Notes under the pieces: model-generated | Databases searched by the model: none | What the model saw: the letters and a program-made list of their open reading frames with translations, nothing else | Told to the model about the DNA's origin: nothing | Shown here: one piece after another, positions 25,627 through 37,269 of the stretch | Layout: each line of letters starts with the position of its first letter | Numbering within the stretch: the first letter of the stretch is position 1 | Program-made: the position numbers and the translations under genes | Source: Physcomitrium patens | Taxonomy: Eukaryota > Streptophyta > Bryopsida > Funariales > Funariaceae | NCBI RefSeq assembly: GCF_000002425.4 | Contig: NC_037260.1 | Coordinates: 14,129,329 to 14,193,328 of the forward strand | Reading direction: 5' to 3' | Length of the DNA stretch: 64,000 nucleotides

Positions 25627-26135
25627 TATGACAAACATATATATTTACTTAGATTAAAAAATTAGATAGAAATAAATAGAAATAAATAGATTTAATAAAA
25701 TCTTATAAAAAAGATTCATAGATGAAATTTTACTTTAAACATATTTTATAGGTAATTAGTAGATTGAAAATTTGGCCAATAAGTTGACTATATGTTGCAC
25801 ATATTGATAACTTGTGGTAGAAGTTTGTCATACTGTGTAGATATAAAACTTGATTCATAAGCTAGATACTTAATAAAGGTCCTATAGAATGGTACTATAG
25901 AACTCTTAATTAGACATTATATATAGAAACAAGAATTAATCCTTCTTTATTCTTGTGAATAACTTGTTTGTCCTTAGTCTTATTTCAAGGGACTCTATAT
26001 TTCTTATCTTTGAAAATAGCCATTCTGATTTAATACTATACCATTTTTAAGTTAATATCTACTCTTTTTGAGTGACAAAAGAGTATATTAATCATTTGAT
26101 TGTTTGAAATTTATGTCCTTGATATATCAAGATTG
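25627..26135 (+). repeat. 3' LTR of A3
   Basis: It follows a purine-rich AAAAAAGAG and matches the A LTR in plus orientation (compare 12655-13215). It ends near TTATGTCCTTGATATA. Confidence 0.7.
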
Positions 26136-26208
26136 TTTCTTTTTGTTAAATTTTGTGAATTTTTTTTAAGATTTAAAAGTTTGAAGATTTTGTATACTTT
26201 TGTCTTAA

Positions 26209-26210
<2 letters not shown>

Positions 26211-26257
<47 letters not shown>
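26211..26257. repeat. (TA)n microsatellite
   Basis: About 47 bp of uninterrupted TA. Confidence 0.95.
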
Positions 26258-26260
<3 letters not shown>

Positions 26261-26725
26261 TCTATAACATGTGATTTTTATAATAAAAATTAATATAAAA
26301 ATATTCATTATTATAAATAAAGTATAAACATTCACTTGGCCAATCAATATTATATTTAGTTTTTTACTAAACCATATTTTAATAAATAAAATATTATAAT
26401 TTTTGAACTAAAGTAATTTATTTAACCATCAATTTTAAATAAAAAAAAACTTAAAATTCTCTTTTATATTCTTTCTAGAATTTATATTTATGTTTGTTGA
26501 ATTATTGATTTAATAATAATTTAAAGAGAATATTTATAAAATATTATTTGAAATATTACTTATATAAATTTTAGATTAAATCCAAAAAAATGCATTGGTA
26601 GCGTTTCTTAATTTGATTCTAAATTAACTTATGTCTAAAGCAAAATAGGTTCACGATCCAAATCTTGATAGATGTTTCTACATTTAAGAATAACAACGAT
26701 ATGTGGAATATATCACATAATTTTA
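26258..26725. other. AT-rich spacer, nothing recognised
   Basis: No open frame or repeat identified before the gap. Confidence 0.4.
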
Positions 26726-26825
26726 NNNNNNNNNNNNNNNNNNNNNNNNNNNNNNNNNNNNNNNNNNNNNNNNNNNNNNNNNNNNNNNNNNNNNNNNNNN
26801 NNNNNNNNNNNNNNNNNNNNNNNNN
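26726..26825. other. Assembly gap (100 N)
   Basis: Exactly 100 N, which usually marks a gap of unknown size. It abuts a TA satellite, a likely cause. Confidence 0.99.
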
Positions 26826-26854
26826 TTCATAGAGAATAAAAATGGAAGCGACAC

Positions 26855-26855
<1 letters not shown>

Positions 26856-26904
<49 letters not shown>

Positions 26905-26930
26905 TTATATATATAGATTATATATATAGT

Positions 26931-26961
<31 letters not shown>

Positions 26962-27002
26962 TTATATATATATACATATATATATATAGTTTTATATATA
27001 TA

Positions 27003-27056
<54 letters not shown>

Positions 27057-27115
27057 TTTAACTTAATATTTTAAATATTGAAATAAATTGATTTTTTATA
27101 TCTAATTTATTATCT

Positions 27116-27153
<38 letters not shown>
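26856..27153. repeat. TA-rich satellite block
   Basis: Long (TA)n runs broken by a recurring TAGTTTTA phrase (26856-27053), then a second pure TA run near 27117-27153. Confidence 0.9.
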
Positions 27154-27159
<6 letters not shown>

Positions 27160-27161
<2 letters not shown>

Positions 27162-28237
27162 TAATAAACTCTAACTTATTAGATTATAACTATGGTGGAT
27201 CTTGAATGTTTTTATAAATTTGATTTCTTTATTTTTACAAACCTAGTTAATCTAATAGTTCCATTACTGCCTTGTATCTTATCATTCTGAAAAAAATACA
27301 ACCCTGTGATGATCTGTTTTAAAAAATAAATAAATAAATAAAATAATAATAATCAAGGAAACATCTGATTCAAAGAATTATTAAAATGATTATGTTTATC
27401 TTGATTAAGTAATGTGGTTATAAAAATTACAAAAATATTCTGCATTACTTCTATGCTGATATTAATTATCATTTGAATTTGTTTCTATCTTCTTTTTCTT
27501 AAAGTTATTATAATTCTAAATTTTGGTAAGTTTATGAATATTATTCTTGTTAAGCGTGACTTTTTTCTAAAAGTTATTTTAATTCACAATGCTTTTTGAT
27601 ACTTTTTAATTTTACCTGGAATATGGTTAGTGTTAAAAAATATTAACTACTAAATATGCTTTCATATTAGATTATTATATATAGAACTTGGTTTATAAAT
27701 AATTTAGCAGAAATAAATAAAAGATGTTATCACATCTAAATAATTTTTAATTAGATCACCAAAGTATGAAAACATTCATTTTTTTATAATAAATTTATAA
27801 ATTATATATATATACTAAATAATTATTTTTCTTTAAAATTTTAATATCAAACACTTTTAATTTAGAAAATTCATAGAAAATAATTATAGTAATAATCACA
27901 ATTTTTTTTGAAATAAAAAGATTATTATTTTTAATATTAAAATAGCTAATTTTAAAAATAACATATTTTTATATTACTACTATTTTCTAAAAATTATTAT
28001 CACTATTCTATTTAGATCAAACTTCCTTGTAAGTCTTTTCATCAAACTTAATGATCTCATTGCTTTCTTTAAAGAAATGAATGTAATGCTAATATTATAT
28101 TGTTGACACATAAATAAAAATAAATAAAATTAATATATATATATATATACTCACACACATACATCTTGATTTATGTTCAAAATTGTATTCTTACAAATAA
28201 AGATTTTAATTATTTTATTTTTTATATATTTTTATTG

Positions 28238-28292
<55 letters not shown>

Positions 28293-28477
28293 AATTTTCT
28301 CTTTTTAGCTTTAGAATTTATATGTTTATATATTTGTATATATATATAAACTTTCATTGAGAGAAATAAAATATCATATAGTTAAAATAACTACTATCTC
28401 AATTTGACATAGCTAAGCAATTAAAATTCTAAATTACAAATCTTAGATATAATATGCAAGTCCAATAACTTTTTTGA

Positions 28478-28519
<42 letters not shown>

Positions 28520-30540
28520 CTTATAACAAGTTTACAAGTTATAATTTGTAAATAATTCTTCAAAATAGTTATAAAAAATTAAATTGCATAATTGATAGAA
28601 TGCACAATCAAAATTGTAACATTTCTAAAAACTTTAATATATATATATATATATATATAATTTCTAAAAATATTTTATATAATTGTTTTTGTTTTTTTTT
28701 AATTAATTAAAAATAAAAGTATTTATTTTAATATAATTTAATCTAAATTTAGTATATAAATTTATTTCATAAATTAATTTGATTTTTTATTTGAAATTAA
28801 TTTGAAAATTATTCTAAGATTTTAAAAAAATAAAACTTTTTCAATACTTAAATTATTTATTTTTTATAATGTACCTATGTAAATTTTATTTAAATATAAT
28901 AAATAAATTACAAAGAAATTGCATAGAAAAATAAAATATATTATTAAAAGAGTGATTATTTTTATAATTAACTAAAGTCATTTTTCTGGAAAATAATAAA
29001 CAAGATGTTAATGACTAAGTCCACCAATCTTAATTTAACACGGACCAAATAAGAAAACCATTTCAAATTTGCTTCAAGATATATTCTATATTTTTGTCAT
29101 ATTTTATATTAAAAAAATATTTTGAAAAAATTAAATATTTTTGGAAATGAAAATGGAACTTAGGAATTTGAATAGCTTGTTACTGCTTCTATAATTAAAC
29201 AACATAGAAAAATAGATTCATATTAAAATCCACAAAAGAAACATATGTCAAGATAAGTTTACACTTTAATAAAAGATAAGACATTTGTTTAAAACTAAAA
29301 ACAACAGTTTGCACTTAATACAATCAAATTTGTTATCAGTTTGGTTGCATATTTTATAACTACATTATCTATACATTCTTTAAAATTTCAAAAGCTCATG
29401 GGACTTTTTTTCTATTAAATTATGAATTTTGCAGACATATAATTTTTTTAAGTGTATGTTTATTTTCAAACATAAATGATCGAATAGATTTTCTCAGAGA
29501 ATATTCGGTATTTCTGCCTAAAATTATCAAACCTTATTTTCATGATTTTTAATTTTTCTTTTTTTATTTCTCTGTTAACAAAATATGCTTGAGAAAAGAA
29601 TAGTGGTATAAAGGTGTTGAGTTAGGTGCTTTGCAATCATGGGCAATAGAAAGGAAGATGTAGACACTGTTGCATTGAAAAAAAAAATTGAAGAATACTA
29701 AACCTTCAAAACATTGAAATGAATAAATAAATCATTTACACATTGAGACTTAATTTTAAAGACACTCGAGTCTAATTCTACAAGCACATGCAAAAATATA
29801 ATAAAAATTTATCATACTTCTTCATCTTTAAATTTAAAAAAATTTAAATACTTTATTATAAAAAAGAATAATAATTACTAGATATAAGCTCTTTAGAAAT
29901 CTATAGACGGTAATTTATTTTCCTATTGCATAAACATGCAATTTACACTTTACTCTTTTTGAAATCTAGTTTTTAGTGTTGAATCTTTGTGATGGTTTTT
30001 TATGATCTTTACATGTACTCTCTTGTTTTTGGTAATATTTTACTGTCACAAACTAATGCATGAATCATGTAAGAGTATTATAAGATATCAATACAAGAAA
30101 TAAACATTGTACAATTAAATAATAGAGTCCCTTTCTTGAATGGAAGAGTTCCCACATGTTACCATGAAGGGATATCATAATTAGCACTTGCCAATCTTAA
30201 CCTAAATAGAGTGAAAATCGTATTATTCATAATTAAACAAATGATCCTTCTGCAAAGGCTTATTTTCTCACAAGGCACCCTCTTAAAGAGCATTCCTCTG
30301 AAGATACCTTTATTGTTCAATCACAGTTCTTTTTTTTACTACAAGAACTGATACATTCATTCCATGTGCTAATCCAATGCAAGTGTTTATTTTGATATAT
30401 ATATCTATATATAAACACATATAATTTAATAAGAAGACCATGTCATGAAGAAATAACTTACAATAATATGTTATAAGGTTTAATACTAAACCCAAACAAC
30501 AAAACCACACAAACCACATATTACTATAGTTTTAAAACAC
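27160..30540. other. AT-rich intergenic DNA, no gene seen
   Basis: Low complexity. It includes short TA runs at about 28131-28150, 28481-28517 and 28636-28660. No pol-like peptide and no long open frame with sensible composition. Confidence 0.5.
28239..28287. repeat. Compound (TA)n(GA)n microsatellite
   Basis: TA run to about 28258 followed by an AG run to 28287. Confidence 0.95.
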
Positions 30541-30713
30541 AACAAAGCTGAAGAAATAAGAAAACTACCCCCCTACGTTTAAGTGGATGAAGTTATTTAC
30601 AAACCCAATCAGGAGGCATAATTCATAACACAAATCTTCTTCACAAATCAAACAACACATCCAATGCATTCATTACACCTTTATGTGTGCCACAATACCA
30701 TCACAAGCTTTTA

Positions 30714-30715
<2 letters not shown>

Positions 30716-30745
<30 letters not shown>
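30716..30745. repeat. T30 homopolymer
   Basis: Thirty consecutive T at the left edge of the GC-richer gene island. Confidence 0.95.
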
Positions 30746-31184
30746 CCTGCATATTTGTAACACTGAGCTAAAAATCAGGTGTCTCAAAAACATTGTTTTC
30801 ACTGTAGAAACTTGTTGTGGAAAGAGAGGTTCTTAGCATGGGCCTCAACTACTAAACCTCAAGGGCTGCTAAAACGACAGTAGATGTGACACATGAGTCC
30901 ACATATTTCACCGAGAAAGCTCAATCATTTTTGAGGAGAGGGGGTGTGAAGTGAATTCAGTGTGCTTTTTGCAAATGTGTTGCAGAGTTCTGTGTCATTC
31001 ATGTTAATTTGGTAATGGTTAGAGTTGCTTTCGTAGGGTGAAACTGGTCCATGAACTGAAGCAAGTCATTATCCAAAATATCTGGGTTCATGGAAAATAA
31101 CCTCAACCCACATCACCTTTCACGAGTTATTTTGTTTCTGTCCAGCCCGTGGCAGTCTGTCAGGGAAAAGTGTTGATAGGAGAA

Positions 31185-31266
31185 CCAATCAGTTTCGTAG
31201 GAAAACGTTTTCAGCCAATCACAATCCCCCACCACTTGTTTTTATTAGTGTCGCCGTCAGTATAGG
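31185..31266 (+). promoter_or_regulatory. Promoter-like block: two CCAAT boxes, palindrome, TATA-like site
   Basis: CCAAT at 31185-31189 and 31215-31219 in the same orientation, 30 bp apart. Between them lies the perfect 12-bp palindrome GAAAACGTTTTC (31201-31212), with an ACGT core. A TATA-like TATAGGA lies near 31260. This could start a plus-strand transcript towards the ARR-B 3' end, or be chance. Confidence 0.3.
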
Positions 31267-31376
31267 ACTATTCTGTCCACGATTGATATGATTGTCTTTG
31301 CGTGTGGGTACAGAGCAGATCAAATCCTGGTAGCAGCAGAGGCCGTGCACTTCTGCTCGCTCGCGCTCGTTATGTT

Positions 31377-31400
31377 TTTATTATTTGTTATTCGTTTATT
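31377..31400 (-). terminator. Candidate poly(A) signals for the ARR-B transcript
   Basis: Two AATAAA hexamers on the minus strand (31395-31400 and 31377-31382), about 1.2 kb beyond the ARR-B stop. This would give a long 3' untranslated region. Unproven. Confidence 0.25.
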
Positions 31401-32106
31401 TGTTCAATTATTTACTCCCCAATCAGATTCTGAGATAAGGAGGGTTACCCCTCTCTCCCGCCCTCCTTGCATACCCCCTCTAAAGCAAAGCCCTTCCCTA
31501 CGGCAAATGATGAAACCTATACGGCATGTATGGTCCATCAGTGTAGGTTCAAACTGTGTAAAAGCCTAGGAGGCTGGTCAAAACTCATCAATACGGAGTT
31601 CATGATCAGAGTGCGTTCACATGTCATGAGTGCACTCAAAGTGCAATCGTGTTCTCATCCTCAGAATTCGGTTGCAAAAGCGGTGTACCAAGCATACGTG
31701 GTGACCGGGAGCTTGGAGAGTGAATTCAGCTGGGGACCTTCTAGAGACAAAAGCCGTAACCAGAAAGCCAGAAGCTAAAAGCTATGTACCACCCTCAGAT
31801 GATCTCATTCCTCCATAGCTGTCGAGAATATTTGATGCCAGCACAGAGATGTGAAGAAGTCTCATGAATACATCCCACAACATGAGAAGTTTTGCAATAC
31901 TTCTGTAACTATTGAATCGAATTACTTTTGTCTGATGTGAGCTTTGGCTAATCTAGACACTGACGTGTAGTTTCTACACAATAGGGTCCCAACAGGTTCT
32001 GATACAAACGACATTCACAAAATGAGCAAGTGAAGACTGACTGAGCACTATGTGAGAGGTTCAGGTTGTACAACAGGCACAGACACAGGCTACAGTTTTT
32101 AGAATG

Positions 32107-32403
32107 TCACAAGGAGAAGGTTGATTTACATGGACAGCTCATGGCCGGGCCCCTCAATGTATCTACCTCCGGTAGGTCGTCACCATCGACAACCATAGCG
32201 CACTGTGGACGCCAGGATGGCCGAATCAACTGGTCACTGAATTTGTGACTTGCATGGAACTCATCACCTTCCAGAGCACCGAAGCCAACGTAGTGGATGC
32301 TGCTGTTCATAGGTTTGGGCTTCAGGAACCTGGTCCAATCAGAAAACGACGCATGCCCTCCTGGTGTCCGAGAGATGTTCAAGGGTTCTAGACACCACCA
32401 GCG
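32107..32403 (-). other. Exon-like open frame downstream of the ARR-B stop
   Basis: On the minus strand a pyrimidine-rich tract and CAG (TTTTACCTTCCACAG) sit directly before 32403. From there a frame stays open for 98 codons to a TGA at 32107. Composition is gene-like. The peptide includes DWTRFLKPKPMNSSIHYVG and GFGALEGDEFHA. It could be an alternative 3' exon of the ARR-B gene or simply 3' untranslated sequence. No family is recognised. Confidence 0.3.
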
Positions 32404-32587
32404 CTGTGGAAGGTAAAAGATGAATTTCTAAGAGCAGCAGCTCCCATTTGTATGAATCCAGACTTCAAAGGGAAAAAGACTGAGCAGACTACTGCAGAAC
32501 CCTAGTTTTCTTCAGTTAGACTCTCATACAAAAAAGCTTAAGCTTAAATACCCCAGCTATGAATCGTTTTCCAGATGTCATTGTCGA

Positions 32588-35500
32588 TCATAGAACTCCC
32601 TGAAAACCTTCTGGCTCGTAAGAAGACCTGACCATTCTGCTGTCCAGTGCAGAACTGACTGGGAAGCCCACATTCTGTTGAGTATATGCTATTCTTTGGC
32701 TGCGAGCTGCAAACCCAATCCCATGATCCTGGCTTTGAGAGGAATACTGAGAGCTTAGGCCCGCACTCAGAGACTGACCCATATCTCCTAAACCTAGGTT
32801 CTCTGTCAATCCTGACCATTGCAAGGTGTCATGAGAGAGCCCTTGTGAGTTCCCATGGCTCAAGCGGTTTACAGGGTTTTGGTACAATGCCCACATTGGC
32901 AGTTGTTGATCCAAGCCTTCGTTCAAAGAGGTATGCAACGCAACACCTCTAAGTATCGATGACTGGACAGAGGGTACCATGCAGCTGAAGGTGCCACTCG
33001 TGGAGTTGACAAGGTTGGATGGTTCCTCAGCCGCAAGAGGCCCACGGACTATAGAACCCAAAGGACTTGATAGAGAAGCTCCTGTGAAACCTACTGAGGA
33101 TGAGAGATCTCTTCCACCTGCCGACCCTGGTATTGATGATAACTCAGCTGTAGGGACCAAGTTTCCAGCCAGGTTGGGCAAAGAACCTACATGAGCAAAA
33201 TTGATGTCATTCGAGAGAGGATGAGATGGACTCAGACCAGCTCTAGGTTGTGGCAAGTTTGAAGACGACCCTCCGCCTTGATGAGCAGCCCTTGAATGTA
33301 GTATATGCATCAACAGTGAGTCACCATTGGAATTTGAGCCGAAGTTTGTTTCGGCGATTCCTACAGATCCAATCGACATACCAGGGTTCCCATTCAACTG
33401 AGGGAAGACCTTGGTGTTAGTAGGGTAATCCTCCAAATCATTCACCACAGAGAGATGGTGAGGCTCAGACAGCTGATCCAGGTGTTGTAATCCATTTGGA
33501 AAAGAAGATAAGAACCCAGCGTTGTTTTTTAACATGTCCTTTAAGTGCGGAGGTCTAGGCAAGTCCTGCAGAAAAAATTGATGACTTAACGTGGGGTCGA
33601 GGCCACCAGAGAAACCTATTACATTGGAAGAATTCATCCTGCCCAACATGTGGAGCTGGGCTAACGCTTGAGGAGTAAGCTGCCCGTTTGCTATACCCAT
33701 ATCGGGAGATATCATAGAAGATGGCTCAGTGCCGCAAAAATGCGCACTCATGCTACACTGCTGGTTTGTGACGCCACTAAGTCTCTTCAAATATAAGCGG
33801 TATTTCTGTACAACCAGGTGAACCAAAGCATCTGTAAGTACCAAACACTAGCTGCACAATATCGACAGGTGATGCCTCTGTAAAATGAAGCTGGGCAAGG
33901 AAGCGCCAAAGGCTCTTGAACTTCAGAGCTTCAAACAAACTGGTAAGAATTCGAATCCAAACTCGTGAATAGACGTTTCAATTACAGGAACGCACAGATA
34001 CGCGGGACTCATTACCTATCTTAAAAGTGGGCAATATCACATTGTGTACACGACAACATCACAAACATGTTCAATGTCGCAGGTATTACCTGCAAGTGGC
34101 TCGCTACGTTTTCACGAGTGAGACCTTGCACGCCCATCAACTCCAAAATCCGCTTAGGAACAGCCTCTGCATGAAGAAAAAGGCAAGAAAATGTGTTCAA
34201 GGAATGAAAGAATCCCAACTAACAAAAAGTAATTCACATGGTAGCGCTTAACCTCGGATTCATCTGTAGGAGTAGGTCAACGCCACCTTTGCTAATACTG
34301 ACAATACATACGGTTCCAGGCTTCTTTGGAGTGTCATAACAAGAAACTTACTGTCTATTCCTAACTGGTTCACAGCACTGACGAACTGCTGATGAAGTTC
34401 GACAGACCACACTACTCGAGGTTTCTTCATGGTAGATGGGTCGTCGTTCTCCTCGTTATCGTCCTCATTTTCTTCCTTGAACTCCCCTTTCCTCCTTTTC
34501 GACAACTTCCAGTTACCATCAGTGGTGTCCGTAGCAGAAGACGTGTAGTCCGCATCGTCTGCTCCACCAGCCCGCTTCTGTCTCTCACAGCCACCAGCTT
34601 CCTCGATACTCTTCATTGATACGGCTTTAACTTCTTGCCGCTTTTTCCTAACCACATGCTGCCAAACGTTTCTCAATTCTTTTATTCCCACCGGCTTGAT
34701 AAGATAGTCGCATGCACCGTGAATAACACCTTCCATGACTGCACTTGTCTCTCCGTTTCCAGACATCACTGCAAGTACAGAAGCTAACCCAGTTAAGAGA
34801 ATAAAATAAAAAGGTGACATTGAAGAAATGAAAAGCCCAACCAACGGAAATGCGAGTAGGGGAAATTTCACAGAACTTCTATTAAATTAATAGCAAGGAA
34901 TTCCTTGAGAACAGGCTTACTGACAATTAAACCCCATGAAGCAGCATATCAAGCTGATACATATCACTTACTAATGACAGGCAAGTCCATCTCTAGCCCA
35001 ACGAGCTCCAGCAATTTGAACCCATCCATATCCGGCATGTCAACGTCACTGATGACAAGATCAAATTTGCCGATGTCTTCCCTGAGCAACAACAGTGCAT
35101 CTGTTGCCCTTCCGCAAGTAGTAACTGAAGCAACACCCACATAATAAGTAAGAGTCGCTTCGCATTCTCGGATGAGCGATTGCCCCGAAAACTTATCTCT
35201 CACATTCCAAAATAAATTGCGAAAAGAATTTTGACCTCAACATATTCAACAACGTTATAGCTTTGACAAAGATGTCATTTGAAGTAAACAATTGTACACG
35301 AAATCCACTACATGGGACCGAACACAGTAATTCATCACATAGTAATTGAGTACAATGTGATTCTAGAGAACTCTCCACATGTTAAGCTGCGTTACAACTC
35401 AGTTGAGCGGACTAAGAACCCAACACGAACAGAAGAAGAAGGAAGGAAAAAAGTGACTCTTGCATGATGACTATTCAAATCGCCTATGACTAAAGAAGAT

Positions 35501-36266
35501 CGGCAAAGGAAAAATCACGACGAACAACCAATAAACCTTTTCTGCCTTCAGAGATTCCGATGAGATGCATGCGACAGGATTAATATAACTAAAGACGTTG
35601 AAATCTAAGGAAAACTGTTGCTCGCCAAAGTCAGTTGATTTATCCTGACCATTAACGGCAAAAAGCGTCTTGTCTTTCTTTGCTTCTATTCTGCAAACTC
35701 CTCATTGACGTGGCCGAAATTCCTCAAGAGTCCAATTCAAGCGACTGCAACATGGGGAGCGGTTCCTCATGACCTAATGTCTTAAGGAGGCCATCCTCTT
35801 CCACACATATGACCGCCAGTGATAAACTGTGTGTTATTGTTTTCTATTTTCATTACCATGTTCAAGCAACATTGAGCAGTTAGCCATGAGAATACTCCGA
35901 GGGGGTGAAGATACCTCGATAAGAGCATAGGATCAGCATTCGCTCCAGAAGCACGAGGCAAGTGGGATCGTCATCGACAACAAGGACACGCATTCCAACG
36001 GGAAACTCATCGGGAGTGTCCAACATAGCAGGGTTTGCCCCCCGAACGCTATTACTAGCGCCGTTGATGGCGCCACTACACTGTCGGTTGTTTTGGTTCT
36101 GATGACTTCGTTTCAGCGGCAGTTGTAGCTGCTGTGGAGCCACCATGACTTGTGACCCCCCATCCCGTGACTCACCCATGCCCACTCTACAGCTTACGTT
36201 CCCTCCACTCGTTGCAATAGACCACGACAAAACAATGGCTCGCTGCATACCACCTTCAGCTCCCAT
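32588..36266 (-). CDS. Type-B cytokinin response regulator (ARR-B), five coding exons, 738 aa
   Basis: Nuclear transcription factor at the end of the cytokinin His-Asp phosphorelay. Exons (minus) are 36266-35915, 35124-34972, 34768-34352, 34166-34090 and 33805-32588. All junctions are GT-AG and the total is 2217 nt in frame. Residues 92-210 form the receiver: acidic DDD at 98-100, phospho-acceptor Asp144 in [12 protein letters not shown], and Lys193 in DYLIKPV. A linker follows with basic KRRK near 259-262 and an acidic run at about 264-279. The GARP DNA-binding domain is at about 283-343 ([15 protein letters not shown], then [19 protein letters not shown]). The last 395 residues are Ser/Gln/Gly-rich, like ARR-B activation tails. 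The start is the first ATG after an in-frame TGA at 36303-36305. All key residues are present and no damage is seen. The leader before the receiver (about 90 residues) looks long for the family. Family assignment is very sure; the paralogue is not. Confidence 0.93.
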
Positions 36267-37230
36267 CAAACGCTCTTCGGTAATCGAGCCTGCTACATAA
36301 TATCAATACCACTATTCACGCCGGTATGAACACTCTTCTTACTCCTCCCAAATCTGCTTCTCTCGTCACAACAACTTCCTCTGCTTAAAAAATATTTACA
36401 AGCAAACAGTACCTCTACTCTTCTCAAGAAGAGTTCTCCGTCTCTCTCACCCCACCGATTCACCCATAGGCATCTCTCTCCCCTGAGAACCGCCCCAGCT
36501 GCAGCTAAAGCTACGTCTTCCTCCCCCCCAGTTCTTCCTTCAACCCCAAGAAGCGAAGGGCTCCACAAAGACACAAAGAGAACGCTAGACAGCGCGAGAG
36601 CGAAGTTCACGGTGAAGCTCAATGGCGGTGTAGCGATCACCAAAGCTCATACAACGAGACGAAGCGGAACTAGCCGCATCAGCAGAAGCAGAAGAGGAAA
36701 GTTACGAAAACTACAGCCACTCGCACACTATGGCCGAGCTCGCTGACTCGCACCCCCTCTCCTCTACCCTCTACAGCTAAGGCCGTAGACCACCCTAGTC
36801 TTCTACATTCACCCCCATCTCTTCCAATTCCCACAAAAACCAACCACGACCCAGAAGAAAACACGAGCTCCAGCCCAATGGACACACTCAACACCCTCAA
36901 CCAGCTCAAGATTGAACTCAACCAACAACCCTTGTGGGTGGAAACCAAAAATTGAGACGAAGTTTCATGCACCCCACTGAAACGCCGCTACGAACTGTGT
37001 AGTAGGGCAAACCCACAAGAGAATGAGCAACGGATTGGAATCGAGCTCAGAAGCTGCACACACAGCAAAGGCAAAGCGAGCGACGCCAAGCTACGCAACG
37101 CAACGCAGCGAACGAGGGCAGCGGAAGGGGAAGAAGGGCCGTGGGAAGGGGGGGAGGGAGGTAGGGCGGTAACTGGGGTAGGTACCGCCTCACCCCGTCG
37201 CGCTAGCTGAAGGAAGGTCGGCTTGCGTCA
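36267..37230 (-). promoter_or_regulatory. ARR-B 5' leader with multiple upstream AUGs
   Basis: GC-rich leader between a TATA box and the start codon. Upstream AUGs (minus) are at 36298, 36473, 36650, 36679, 36808, 36818 and 36968. They open short frames: an immediate AUG-UAG at 36298-36293, 8 codons to 36447, 21 to 36585, 10 to 36647, a second AUG-UAG at 36808-36803, 7 to 36795 and 16 to 36918. A leader intron could remove some. Such leaders usually restrain translation. The transcript start is inferred, not shown. Confidence 0.45.
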
Positions 37231-37256
37231 CTAGGGCAGCGTGTGGAGGGGTCCCT

Positions 37257-37264
37257 ATTTTATA
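37257..37264 (-). promoter_or_regulatory. TATA box, probably for ARR-B
   Basis: TATAAAAT on the minus strand, about 1 kb before the ATG and directly upstream of the GC-rich leader. Start of transcription would be expected near 37230. A second TATAAAT lies at 37374-37380. Confidence 0.45.
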
Positions 37265-37269
37265 CGACC

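Larger units (their letters stand above)
21700..26135 (+). mobile_element. Chromovirus A3, plus strand, broken, with nested LTRs
   Basis: Plus-strand A-family fossil. It contains protease-type sequence from about 21750, reverse transcriptase from about 22390 (PFGPIYNLSQNM, then VKKKYRSLQMCINYQRLN) and RNase H (23227-23500, FALDAMLLQIRI then FQKWHYYLEGTFN). The family-specific downstream segment follows (SRSYKGLNN near 23640 and LRGPINYL-like sequence near 25490-25520), then a purine tract and a 3' LTR from 25627. A solo A LTR in minus orientation sits inside, itself split by solo LTR B2. Not every domain is recognisable. Confidence 0.75.
30746..32100. other. Downstream flank of the ARR-B gene, unique-looking
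   Basis: Base composition rises to gene-like GC and no mobile-element match is seen. It probably holds the 3' untranslated region of the ARR-B gene (minus) and possibly a separate plus-strand transcript. Plus-strand frames at 31288-31569 (93 codons) and 31467-31778 (103 codons) overlap, have no recognisable domain and are not called as genes. Confidence 0.4.

Noticed and set aside
30310-30519. 69-codon minus-strand frame near the left edge of the gene island
   Set aside because: Hydrophobic, AT-driven composition and no neighbouring exon signals; judged chance.
31288-31778. Plus-strand protein gene downstream of ARR-B
   Set aside because: Two overlapping frames of 93 and 103 codons without recognisable features. 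The promoter-like block is kept as a finding, but no protein is called.
32544-33194. Overlapping frames on both strands within the last ARR-B exon
   Set aside because: They are shadows of a GC-balanced real exon whose frame continues the GARP domain.
33940-33965. GAATTCGAATCC resembles a tRNA T-loop
   Set aside because: It lies in ARR-B intron 4 with no acceptor stem or anticodon arm around it.
36293-36972. Two long minus-strand frames in the ARR-B leader (116 and 97 codons) as extra genes or an N-terminal extension
   Set aside because: Neither frame has an ATG near its start, they have no recognisable domain, and an in-frame TGA at 36303-36305 separates the main start from upstream sequence.
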